From: Euleptes europaea
Taxonomy: Eukaryota; Chordata; Lepidosauria; Squamata; Sphaerodactylidae
DNA length: 64,000 nucleotides
Direction: 5' to 3'
Assembly: GCF_029931775.1 (NCBI RefSeq)
Contig: NC_079312.1
Coordinates: 58,718,333-58,782,332 of the forward strand
A program made the position numbers and the translations under genes. Below the pieces are notes generated by a model that was given only the letters and a program-made list of their open reading frames with translations, did not search any database and had not been told where the DNA came from. Shown here in pieces: positions 1 to 9,911 of the stretch. Every line of letters begins with the position of its first letter. Positions within the stretch are counted from its first letter, which is position 1.

Positions 1-131
1 CCAATGCTTTCAACATTTGCTACATACACATACACCATCAATTTCCTATGAGTTTAAGAGGAAAATGTATAATGAATGAAAGGCAATAGTTGAGCAACTT
101 AGCATTAAATATTAATGAACGATTGTTATAC

Positions 132-251
132 CGTTTCTTGCACAGTCTGGGGGAAGTAAATAAAATAGGGTTGCTTCTGTCCATTGCGTTGTTGCCATTC
201 ATAGTAGCCATTAGCCAGCACCACACAGCGCTTGCCTTTGACAAGAGGCCC
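132..251 (-). CDS. HMCES: HMCES coding exon 3
   Basis: This is a 120-base exon (40 codons) with acceptor AAAG at 255-252 and donor GTATAA from 131. It encodes [20 protein letters not shown] followed by [20 protein letters not shown]. The YEW motif carries the conserved SRAP glutamate. It is the last exon of the gene inside the window. Confidence 0.94.
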
Positions 252-3200
252 CTTTGGAGGGAGGGAAAGAGAAAAAGAGAGCAGAGGAGGAAAAAAGATC
301 AATCCATGCATGTGGCATAGTCAGATGTAACAAACATTTGAGGCAGGAGGGTTTTAATAGTATTATGTATGGATTACAAAAAGTGATTTTCAGAGCAATG
401 GAGTTCACACTGGAGCTGTGCTGACAGATGGATATCCCGTTCCCCTTTAGTCTTCACTAAAATTATCTTACGACTAGTTATAGTTACTGTGTCTGTGTGC
501 CAAAAGTGAAGTTCAATATAAGAGATACATGGTAGGCCAATTTATACTCTTAACACTGGCTAAGCGGCTCTGCCCTCACAAAACATCTGTGACCTGGATC
601 TTCCATCTGGCTCTAGAGTCTGACAAGGCTGTGCACTCGAGACGTGATGGAGAGGTAAGAAAGGTTAAATGTCCAAAGTACTTCCTCAGGTTTTTTTTTT
701 TAAGTCCCATGCTGGAGATGGCCTCTACACACATAAGGCTTCCTCGGGAGGTGGTAAGCTCTCCTTCCCTGGAGGTTTTTAAGCAGAGGCTAGATGGTAA
801 TCTGTCAGCAATGCTGAATCTATGACCTTAAGCAGATGATGAGAGGGAGGGCATCTCCTGGGCATGGAGTAGGGGTGACTGGGGGTGTGGGGGGGAGATA
901 GTTGTGAATTTCCTGCATTGTGCAGGGGGTTGGACTAGATGACCCTGGTGGTCCCTTCCAACTCTATGATTCTAAATATGCTACTGGAGTTGAGACCGAG
1001 AACTAAGGCAGGGTGATTGTAAAACAAAGCCGTTGGAATAAACCTTTCAGTGAATGTTTATGAACTTCTACTTGTATATCATATTTCCAAAAGCCTTCCA
1101 TGCAATCACTCTCATTTTTGTTTTCTCTAACCTGCGCAACAATCAAGCAGCAGGTTAGCTCAGGGCTGCTCTGTCGAGCGCAGCATGTGAAAAGCTATCA
1201 CTCGCTGGGCTCTTCCCCTTCAGGAAGATCAAGATATTGGGCTCACAGCATGCAGTTCAGAAATATTTACATCTGATGAGCCAGGGCAACTGTGGCTAAT
1301 ACTGCTAGGGAACAACATTCAGTGTTTGTGTCTCACTTAGAAGGAACTGACAGCATTGCCAGAAGGGGATAAATATAAAAGTCTTGTTTCATGAGGGAGG
1401 CTACACAAAACTAACCTTGTACGAGAGCTTCTCCATCATGGTGTCACTTCGACAATTGGAAGTGTTGTACTGCATTTTGGATGGGTTGTCTTCCTTGAAC
1501 CAGGCTGGAACAAGCCCCCAACGCATGGCTACAAGGACACGCTCAAAAGAACTAGAATCCTTTCATAATGTAAAAATAGAAAGATAAAACCTTGAGAAAC
1601 ACCGAGAGAGAGAGAGAGAGAGAGTGCACAGTCGCAGATATTGAATTGGGGAGGGGAACTGCATGTGCAACACATGTTTGTGCATGGTGCTTCCCATCCA
1701 CCTAGAGAAATATGCACATGGCCACTAGTTGGGTTGGGGCAAAAGGATCTTCTACTTCTTATCTTTTCCTTTGGTCCATAGTGGAAGCTGCAGCAAGTTA
1801 GTCAATTCAATTACTGACTGCTAACAAAAACATTTTAAAAACCTGTTTTTATCTTTAAAAGAGACAACAGCATCCTCCTAGACTGAGTTATACGTTATAA
1901 GTCCACTGATTTCAGTGGACTTAGAAGGGTATGAACTCCACTTAAGATGGTACTGCAAGTTCTCTCTATGTTTATGATCTCTCTGCTAGTAACAGTTCAC
2001 AAACAGGTTGCTCCAGTTCTAGACTGGAATGAGCATGACAGCAAAAGCTGCAGAAAGAACCAAAGATACAATGCTTGCAAATTTAACAAAAGTTATAGCC
2101 CAACAAGCCACAGCATAAGATAACGTACGAAACAATTGAAGATGACATTATAAAGAATGAAGTTGTAACCCGGTATTTTAGTTCTATTAAGTTGTTTCGT
2201 CTCTAGGCTACTCACAAGCCTGCAGCTACAGACTATACAGAATTAGCTAGTTTTGTTGTATGAGGTTACATGGAGTCCAACATCTTTCTAATTCCAGTAC
2301 TGGAGGATTTTAAAATTGCTGTATAACCACTTCAAAGCTTACCGCCCATTACTGCTTTCATTTTTCTCAGTTGAAACAATTGAAACAGACTAGCGGGTTT
2401 CACTTCTGCTTTTTACCAGTTTCTAGTTAAATTCACTTTTAGTATTGCTGTGAATGGGTGGGTTTAGAAAGCTTGATTTATGGTTTTTAGTGTAACCAAA
2501 CACAAATATCAGAAAAATCTTGCTGGTCTCAATTTTAACAGCACATAGACAGTTTACAACATCAGAAAATATGACACAAACTCTTAGTTTCTGATTTGAC
2601 AACAAACCAATGTGTATTGTACTTTTGCTGCATGGTAAAATGCACTGAAACAAAATCAATGCATGATGGTTTCATAGCTTAGGTACTGGGCTGCAGAAAA
2701 AGGCTACACACCCCTTCCTCTTTGCCCTCCACACACTATTATTGAATGCAAACTTTCTTCTTCTGCCAGGAGAGAGCATGCTCTGTTGCTCTTGCCTAAC
2801 CAATGAAGCACAGCAGCTGCCAGCTGGGGGTCCAGGAGTGTCAGGTGCAGCAGAGGGCAAGGAGTGGTGGGCAGACAAATTAATTTACCATTGTGTTTGC
2901 TTGGGGACAACTGCCATGCAGTAGAAAAATTGAATGACTGTTCAGCAGTACATATTAAATTTACAAAGAAAAAAAATAACAATTGATTAGCTATTATAGC
3001 ATCTGAGTGAACTCCCATCTAGGGTGTCTAGGCAGGAAAAAGAAAGAGGAAGCAGTTTGCAAAATGTTATGCTTGAAAACATCATTATATGAGAGTGTTT
3101 ATATTTGTACATGTGCACTGACTTGCAATGCAAGTATTTTAAAATGTAGCAACTTCTTTGCTACTAAAAGGGACATTACAAGCGTAGCTTCCAAGGTCCA

Positions 3201-4310
3201 AGGTTTTTAGCTCCTTGCAAGCTAAAAAACATAAGGGACTGCCCATACAGGTACACGAGTGTATTAACTCTGAAATGTTATTGCACATTCATTTTAAAAA
3301 AATGTATTACAAGAACCAAAGTAGAGACAGCAATATATTTAGAGTGATACTTCATTATTTTATTTTATTTGTATCCCCCTTTCCTGGAGGGCTGGCAGCT
3401 AACAACATGTAGTGTCTGTGTGTGTATAAATAAATAAAATTAACATTGTAATTTTCACCATGTAATTTTCCCACTCATGCTTCTGAAATATATGGGAAGC
3501 TCAGTTCTCAGGAATTCAGGAATATGCAGAATAAACAAAAAATTACTTGCGTGCTACACCGCATCATTCTGGTGTCAGCATCCACAGCTGCGGTGGTGCC
3601 TGTACAACAGCCACAGCTTTAGTTTTGACCCTTTCACCGGTGCTGTTGCCTGTACTAATTAATAACTTCTGAGGAAGACATGTCATTAGAGAAGGATCAC
3701 CTGCACAACAAGTTGTACAGATCCATGCTGCTATTAAAAATCTCTTGATAGGAATTTTACATCTTTAATAATTGTACATCAAACCTGTATTTTACTACAA
3801 GAAAAAAAGACGGTTAATAGCAGTTTTGGAATCAAGTTCTCTGTTGAATCACAGGGCACTAAAGCACCCCTTGGAAGTAGGAACATTTCCATTCCCTAGT
3901 ACAGTGTTTGTCAAATGAACAACCATAACAGATATCCTTATTTCAGAACTCTAAAACTCCACTGAAGTCCACAGATCACTCATAATTCCTCTGAACTGGA
4001 AAATTCTTATGCAGTCGTAGCTAAAAGAAAGATCTATAAATGTCATATGCCATAAGTCTGATTCTAACACACTATTTTTTTTTTAAAAAATACATTAATA
4101 CACATTCAATGCAATTTAGGGGTTCACCTTCTCAAAGTGTTGTAGGGAGAGAAGCACAGGATTGTTAGACTGCGGACACTTATTGTAGGATGGACTATAT
4201 TTGTCAGCATCTTTCCATTCAGGGTGTCTCCTCCTGCCCTGTTTATCAAGGTATGCACAGGCCCGACGGATGCCATCTGCTCCCAGACAAACTGCTGTGC
4301 GACCACACAT
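132..4310 (-). CDS. HMCES: HMCES, abasic-site processing protein (5' part of CDS; gene continues left of the window)
   Basis: HMCES (SRAP domain) shields abasic sites in single-stranded DNA at replication forks by forming a covalent link through its N-terminal cysteine. Three coding exons are seen: 4310-4128, 1559-1416 and 251-132, in phase 0 throughout, giving 149 codons. The protein opens Met-Cys-Gly-Arg, so catalytic Cys2 is kept. It then shows [42 protein letters not shown] and the [12 protein letters not shown] block, whose Glu matches the active-site Glu of the human enzyme. Identity to human HMCES, recalled from memory, is high along the whole stretch. The start is fixed by the need for Cys at position 2 and by an acceptor 14 bases upstream. 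The later SRAP half, including the active-site His, lies outside. COPG1 is immediately upstream on the same strand, the order known in human. Confidence 0.95.
708..985 (+). mobile_element. CR1 LINE 3' end, 5'-truncated
   Basis: The element carries the standard CR1 tail GGACTAGATGACC, then GGTGGTCCCTTCCAACTCTA and a terminal TGATTCT unit. It is truncated at the 5' end, as most CR1 copies are. It lies in the HMCES intron between exons 2 and 3, in sense to the plus strand. Confidence 0.85.
1416..1559 (-). CDS. HMCES: HMCES coding exon 2
   Basis: This 144-base exon (48 codons) encodes [20 protein letters not shown], then [20 protein letters not shown] and MMEKLSYK. Donor AAG/GTTAG is at 1416/1415. 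The acceptor is a plain GAAAG with a weak pyrimidine tract. A GA microsatellite (1604-1624), which reads CT on the gene strand, lies 45 bases upstream and may supply pyrimidines. Phase 0 on both sides agrees with exons 1 and 3. Confidence 0.94.
1604..1624. repeat. (GA)n microsatellite
   Basis: About ten GA units lie 45 bases upstream (on the gene strand) of HMCES exon 2. Confidence 0.9.
1870..1960. repeat. Short palindromic element, TCCACTGATTTCAGTGGA core
   Basis: The core AGTCCACTGATTTCAGTGGA folds back on itself, flanked by TTAGAAGGGTATGAACTC-type sequence. The same plan recurs near 30088, 43960, 44832 and 47938, so this is a small MITE-like family. The family name is unknown to me. Confidence 0.55.
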
Positions 4311-4324
4311 TTTTCACCAGCGAC
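4128..4324 (-). CDS. HMCES: HMCES first coding exon (start codon at 4310-4308)
   Basis: An acceptor (TTTCTGTAG, ending at 4325) precedes a 14-base leader and the ATG at 4310. Coding runs to HFEK at 4128 with donor GTGAAC. The leader shows that a separate non-coding exon exists upstream, presumably in the CpG island at 5440-5935. Confidence 0.92.
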
Positions 4325-4790
4325 CTACAGAAATCAGGTGTACTCAGTCAGTGGTACCCCAGTTCCAGAATGCGCACCCACATAAGTTATGTTGCTTTCT
4401 ATTGAACATCCCATACACAGAGTTCTGGCTACAAACTTTAAAGTAATGCCCTTCCTACTCTGTTCCAGAATTTTCCTTAGACCCAGATTCTCCTTGAAGG
4501 TGGAATTTTGATTTTGGTTAAACATAAAAGGCATCAAAAAAGATCCTCATACGTTTTCAGGGAAGATGTTGCAAATAAGCTGCTTGTAGATCAGCTTTAA
4601 CTCAGTAAAATGAATGAGAGCACACCTTCACAGAACCGTCCTTTGCGAAAAGAAACTGCTTTAATACATGTTCATCATGGAAAATGCCTCTGCTTAGAGC
4701 TAAATATAATTTACGGAACAGAAATTCTTGGGCCACTGACTCAAAATTGGCAGGAAGTTATTCTGAAAAGCCACAATACCGCTAAACTGG

Positions 4791-5350
4791 TAGGGTTGCC
4801 AGCTTCAGGTTGGGAACTACCTGGAGTTTTGCGGGGGTGGAGCCTGAGGAGGGCAGGATTTGGAGAGGGGAGAGACTTCAATGCCGTAGAGTCCAATGGT
4901 CAATGCAGCCATTTTCTCCAGGGGAACGAACTTCTGTCACCTGGAGATCAGTTGTAATAGCGGGAGATCTCCAGCCATCCCCTGGACATTAGGAAATAAA
5001 CAGCACACAAGCTCAATATATCCCAATATTCTTATAATTATTTTACAAATTTCTTCATACAGTGAAAATTTTCACTTAAGTATGCTTTATAAATATGTAT
5101 ATAAACACACGATTTCTCAAGCTTTGATGATGCCAATAAAGAAAAGGAGACCGTGATATGAAGATCCAAAAGCGAGTTGGTAAGTATGAGTTCAAAGTGA
5201 AAATTTACACTGTATGAAGAAATTTGTTAAATAATTAGAAGAGTATTGGGATATATTGAGCTTTTGTGCTGTTTCTTTCCTAACTACTTGTATTACAGCA
5301 CCTTTGGTTTTTTGTGTTGGTTTTTTGGTCATCCCCTGGAGGTTGGCAAC
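4791..5350 (+). mobile_element. hAT-type MITE (TAGGGTTGCCA family) split by a later insertion
   Basis: The left part, 4791-4986, matches the family also seen at 5939, 6680, 12312 and 40902. The right part resumes at 5330-5350. Between them is a 343-base insert. The right terminal repeat is worn (TTGGCAACACA), so the target duplication is not readable. Confidence 0.7.
4987..5329. mobile_element. 343-base palindromic insert with 11-base target duplication
   Basis: CATCCCCTGGA occurs at 4976-4986 and again at 5330-5340, bracketing the insert. Arms of about 89 bases (4990-5078 and about 5194-5282) are near-perfect inverted repeats; each contains a version of GGAAATAAACAGCACA. About 115 bases separate them, and a T/G-rich tail follows the right arm. 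The same GGAAATAAACAGCACAAAAG string recurs near 38415. The long direct repeat suggests retroposition rather than a hAT cut-and-paste event. Confidence 0.65.
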
Positions 5351-5439
5351 ACATTCCAAGCCTCATCAGCGGCGCAGTATGGCGATCGGTGGTCTCGTCG
5401 CTCACAAGTCAAGCACCTGAGGACAAAGGGGGGGGAAGA

Positions 5440-5938
5440 GGGGGCTTCCTTGGCTGGGGAGGGTTAAAAGGGGGCCTCTCCGGCCTTTGCTGAAGGGGAG
5501 GGGCGAGGCGAGTGGCTGAAGCGACCGTCTGCGGCCAGGGAAAACGGAGTTCCCTCACAGGCGCCTATCCACGTTGACTAACCAGCCCGCTCAAAGCCGT
5601 TCCCGCAGCCCCGCCTGGCCTTTTCCCGCTGCAGCTCCACCACTCCCTCCACCCGCGGGTCTGCAACACGGCGGAGGCGGGAGGAGAAGAGGCCGCCGGC
5701 TGCTCAGGGCCGTGTGGAGACGCGGCGCCCTTACCTCGCGGCCTTCCAGGGCTTCGCGCCGCGCGCCTCCCCTGAGCGCCGCTCCGGCCCGGTGACGTCA
5801 CCTGGGACTGGCGGTTCCTCCTCCCCCCCCCCCTCCGGGCTCCCGGCCGCGCGCCGCCTCAGAGTCGGCGGTTGCGCCGCTCCGTCTGGCGTTCCGGCGG
5901 GAAGTGGGCGGCGCCCTTTTTGCGTGGAGGGTTGAGGA
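5440..5938 (-). promoter_or_regulatory. HMCES: CpG-island promoter and probable non-coding exon 1 of HMCES
   Basis: The stretch is strikingly rich in G+C and CpG against an AT-rich background. A clean minus-strand donor, GCGAG/GTAAGGG, lies at 5735/5734 and pairs well with the leader acceptor at 4325, so a non-coding exon ending at 5735 is inferred. A full palindromic cAMP-response element, TGACGTCA, sits at 5793-5800, just upstream of that exon. A hAT-type transposon begins at 5939, directly at the island's outer edge. The exact start site cannot be read from sequence. Confidence 0.75.
5793..5800. promoter_or_regulatory. Palindromic CRE (TGACGTCA) in the HMCES CpG island
   Basis: This is an exact eight-base CREB/ATF consensus within a CpG island, 58-65 bases upstream of the inferred exon 1 donor. 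Function is inferred from position only. Confidence 0.55.
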
Positions 5939-6481
5939 CAGGGCTGCCAGCTCTGGGTTGAGACATACGGTACCTGGAGCTTTGGGGGGTGGAGCCTGAA
6001 GAGGGCGTGGTTTGGGGAGGGGAGGGACTTCACACAACGCATAGTTAAATTGTGGAACTCCCTGCCCCAGGGTGTGGTGATGGCTGCCAGCTTGGAGGGC
6101 TTTAAGAGGGGACATATTCATGGAGGAGAGGGGTATTCATGGCTATTAGTTAGAATGGAGACTGGTCATGCTGCATACCTGTTCTCTCTAGTATCAGAGG
6201 AGCATGCCTATTATTTTGGGTGCGTTGGAACACAGGCAGGATGGTGCTGCTGCAGTCGTCTTGTTAGTGGCTTCCTAGAGGCACCTGGTTGGCCACGGTG
6301 TGAACAGACTGCTGGGCTTGATGGGCCTTGGTCTGATCCAGCAGGGCCTTTCTTATGTTCAATGCCATAGAGTCCAATTGCCAAAGTGGCCATTTCCTCC
6401 AGGGGAACGGATCTCTGTTGGCTGGAGATCAGTTGTAATAGCGGGAGATCTCCAGCCAGCACCTGGAGACTGGCAACCCTA
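5939..6481 (+). mobile_element. hAT-type MITE with 8-base target duplication, split by a CR1
   Basis: The ends are CAGGGCTGCC and GGCAACCCTA. GTTGAGGA at 5931-5938 is repeated exactly at 6482-6489. The element abuts the HMCES CpG island. A CR1-like 3' end interrupts it between GGGACTTCA and AATGCCATAG, strings that are contiguous in other copies. Confidence 0.82.
6033..6357 (+). mobile_element. CR1-like LINE 3' end inserted into the MITE
   Basis: The stretch opens GTTAAATTGTGGAACTCCCT a few bases in and ends GATGGGCCTTGGTCTGATCC followed by CTTTCTTATG. These are hallmarks of a CR1-group 3' UTR in reptiles. A short TTCA duplication flanks it. It is 5'-truncated. Confidence 0.75.
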
Positions 6482-6679
6482 GTTGAGGAACAGAATTGCT
6501 CCTCCTGCTTAAGCAGCTGCGCTGCTGCGACTGCTTCCAGGGCTCAAGACCCTGTACAGTGTTGCACTGCACCTGAAGTATAACACAGCCTTTGAGCATG
6601 TGCAGAGATTTTTTTTCTGTTCCATTGAACCGATTAGTAATCTGCCGTTGTCTTTAAACATCATACAGAATTACATGGT

Positions 6680-6886
6680 TAGGGTTGCCAACTGCCAGGT
6701 AGTAGCAGGAGATCTGCGAATTCAACTGATCTCCAGCTGATAAGAGATCAGATCACCTGGAGAAAATGGCCACTTTGGCAATTGGACTGTATGGAACTGA
6801 AGTCCCTCCCCTCCCCAAACCCCACCCTCCTCAGGCTCCACCCCAAAAACATCCCGCCGGTGGCGGAGAGGGACCTGGCAACCCTA
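6680..6886 (-). mobile_element. hAT-type MITE, TAGGGTTGCCA family
   Basis: The ends TAGGGTTGCCAACTG and ACCTGGCAACCCTA are inverted. The inner sequence is the reverse complement of the 5939 and 12312 copies. Flanks share ATGGT but not a clean 8-mer. Confidence 0.75.
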
Positions 6887-7097
6887 TGGTAGAACTCTGG
6901 TTTGGCGTAGGGTGTAATTTTCAATAATCTTTGCAGCCAGTTAACCAGAAAGCAATACTAACACCTTTCTGCCTGATATGCTAGTTTTCTACAGGGGAGG
7001 AAATTTTTTGAGGAGTAGTCAAAACTATTATTTCTGAAGTGCAGTTTGCATGTCTAGCACCTCTTCAGTATTAATTTGTAGAATAGCTTCAGTTCAG

Positions 7098-7325
7098 CAT
7101 AGTGTAGTGGTTAAGAGCAGTGGTTTGGAGCGGTGGTCTCTGGAGAACCGGGTTTGATTCCCCACTCCTCCACATGAAGTCAGCTGGGTGACCTTGGGCT
7201 AGTCTCAGCTCTCTCAGCCCCACCTACCTCACAGGGTGCCTGTTGTGGGGAGAGGAAGGGAAGGTGATTGTAAGCCTGTTTGATTCTTTCTTAAGAAAGT
7301 CGGCATGTAAAAACCAGCTCGTGGG
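7098..7325 (+). mobile_element. tRNA-derived SINE (Sauria-SINE type)
   Basis: The head TGTAGTGGTTAAGAGC resembles an A box and GGGTTTGATTCCC a B box. The body has GACCTTGGGCTAGTC, and the tail AAGTCGGCATGTAAAAACC. Sibling copies lie at 26392 and 52979 in the opposite orientation. Confidence 0.8.
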
Positions 7326-7344
7326 CATCTCATATTCCTTTTTA

Positions 7345-7557
7345 TCTTTATTTTAAGCAGAGGCTAGATGGCCATCTGTCAGCAATGCTGATTCTATGAC
7401 CTTAGGCAGTTCATGAGAGGGAGGGCATCTTGGCCATCTGGGCATGGAGTAGGGGTTGCTGGGGTGTGTGGGGGGGAGGTAGGAAAATTCCTGCATTGTG
7501 CAGGGGGTTGAACTAGATGACCCTGGTGGTCCCTTCCAACTCTATGATTCTATGATC
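7345..7557 (+). mobile_element. CR1 LINE 3' end
   Basis: This copy is closely related to the one at 708-985: AAGCAGAGGCTAGATGG, GAACTAGATGACCCTGG, and terminal ATTCTATGAT. It is 5'-truncated. Confidence 0.85.
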
Positions 7558-7659
7558 TACCCCCTCATACTATTGCCTCTTTAACTCCTCTTGGCGGCTC
7601 CCATGTTCTCTCCTTTCCAGGCTTCCTTCTGTTCTTCCCACCAACCAACCTACCTTTCA

Positions 7660-7865
7660 TATGCCCCCATCTTCGGCTTTATTTACTTCATTTATACCCC
7701 AACCTTTTCCCCAAGGGGGACCCAAATCAGCTTGCACTGTTCTCCTCGCCTCCATTTTATCTTCACAATAACCCTGTGAGGTAGATTAGGTTTAGAGACG
7801 GTGTCTGGCCCAAGGCCACTCAGCAAGCTTTCACTGTACCCAAATCATAGTCTAACTACTATGAC
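7660..7865 (-). mobile_element. Degraded tRNA-related SINE
   Basis: It contains the worn string ATTTATACCCCAACC, then CTCACAGGGTTATTGTG on the reverse strand and a decayed CAAGGCCACTCAGCAAGC. Related worn copies are at 20520, 48060 and 61250. Confidence 0.55.
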
Positions 7866-8075
7866 TCTCCGTTTCCCCTCCTTCCCTCCCCCTGGCAGCT
7901 TCTCCCACTCCAGTGAAACTGAAAAGTTGTGCAGGAGCGAGTCACTCAGATAAAGTTGTGTGGTAGCCACCAGTGGGGCTGGCCAAATTGTACAATTTGG
8001 TGATGGCTGCCTGGCTGCCACTGGGCATGGCATTAGTTCATCTGGTAGCCACTGCTGAGCCTGGGTGAACCACAC

Positions 8076-9480
8076 AAGTCACATGCAGTTATTTGCTAAT
8101 TTGTAAGTTTTTTCACTGCCTTCAAGATCGACACGATTTACTTTTAACATAAAATTAATTTTAATTGGGTTAAAGGAAGCATCAACTGAAAAATCTCTCA
8201 CTGGTCTCTCCTAATGCCGATACTTATTTCAATCTTCTGACATAGACTTTGACAATCCTGCTTTGCCTTGAACTTCTGAACCAGGCTTGAAAATAACAGT
8301 GAGTGAACTAGCTGCTGTGAGATGATCTTTCCAAAGTTTTGTTTATAGACCACCTGCTCTTCTCTCCCCACACACTCCTAGTCCTGATGCCATTAAGACA
8401 GCTGGCAGTTAGCCACCACACCTGGCACTTAATGTGACCATATTTTCCACCTGGATTTTGTCCTTCTATTGTACAGCCTCCTTGAGCTTCAGCACAAAAT
8501 GTTAAGGGGTAAACACACAAGGCTGGCAAACACGTCAGTAATATGCAAGAGAGATACAATCAAACTGACCAGTCCAGAAAATCTCATTATCATGTGAAAA
8601 TAGACCTCAGCAACAGTTATAAAAGCAGATGGTAGACGGGTAGATAAACCCAGAGAACTGCACATTATTGCAATCTTGTTGAGGAAGGGAAACCCATATG
8701 TTTTAATGCTGAACATATATGGGAATTGACTGACAGTTTTTAGGTCTGTTTCACCCATTACATTTTTAAGTATACACTAAAGGTATTTTTAGCACCATCC
8801 AGCCAAAGTTAAGCACTTTTACCACTGTAAAGATGGGTAATCCATTTTCGAAGGATGCTTACACATCAAGCTTAAATTAACCACACTGGCAGATATCCCA
8901 TCAGGTAATAAAAACTCTGGCTGGTGTGTTAAAATAAATGCGATTAGTTTATTATTAGGCTACATTAGATCATAACACTTTACCTGCCATTAATTTATTT
9001 GGACATTCCTTTTTCTAGATACTGTTCAACACAAAATGACAAGCATCACACAGGATTTTTTTGCTTTAGTGACACACCCGATAACTTGGGGAGATTTCGG
9101 CCATTTTGAATGAAGCAATGTTGTTCCCCTTCTCTAAGTTACCAAATGGATTTTTTTTCCTACACAGGCCTCAAAATGCATATTTGCAAGGGCAAAAACA
9201 TCTTTGGAATTGTATTTGGCACTTCAAATTCTGGAACTTGACTTCAAAGCTGTCTTTCTGGATTATTATATGGGGGGATACCTGAGGTGAATATAACAAA
9301 TTTCTTACTGGTACTGTTTCCTCTGGTGGGTAGGGGGCTCAAAGCAGAAAATGAAACGTTCCACTTCAGCTGCTTTCATATCGATACTCCATCCTGGCCC
9401 ATAGTTTCACCCCTTGGGGACCCCATATTTTCAAATGGAGTAAATCCTGCTACTTTAAGGGAGCAAAACTCTGACAGCAC
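8076..9480. other. Gap between the HMCES promoter side and the COPG1 3' end
   Basis: The sequence is unique-looking and AT-rich. I see no exon, repeat family or conserved motif that I can name. Confidence 0.5.
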
Positions 9481-9484
9481 AATC

Positions 9485-9911
9485 AAAAGAAAATGCATGC
9501 TTTTATTTTTTATAACCTATTTTGAAGGGCTTTAAAAAAAATCATAAGCACAAAAAGAAATTGTGGATTGCAATAATTAAATACACTAATTGGAAAGGTT
9601 GTCACTGCACAGAAAGGGTTTGGTACACTGTTACTACAACAAGAGGTGTTGAAAGGAACATAAGAATCTGTAGTGAAGAACCTGCAGTTTGATATGAAAG
9701 ACAACGCTCTTTCGCAACTGTCTAGACAGCCTGAAGAGTAACCCATTTAGCATTTCATAAAACATTCTTGTGGCTTTAAGCCCACACCACTAATTTCCCC
9801 CCCCCCCCATATCGGTGTTGAAGTGATTCTTTCTCAGTGTCCAGAATACAGGGAACAGTTTTCCAGCATTCCCTCCAGCTAGCAAGTTTGAAGTAGAGTC
9901 CTAAAATGAAT
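9485..9911 (-). other. COPG1: COPG1 3' UTR with AATAAA signal
   Basis: An AATAAA hexamer on the gene strand lies at 9507-9502, about 405 bases after the stop. The 3' end is therefore placed near 9485. It is the first good signal after the stop codon. Confidence 0.6.

Larger units (their letters stand above)
1560..4127 (-). other. HMCES intron between coding exons 1 and 2
   Basis: The intron is AT-rich. Apart from the GA run and one short palindromic element near 1870-1960 I see no gene and no clear repeat. Confidence 0.6.
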
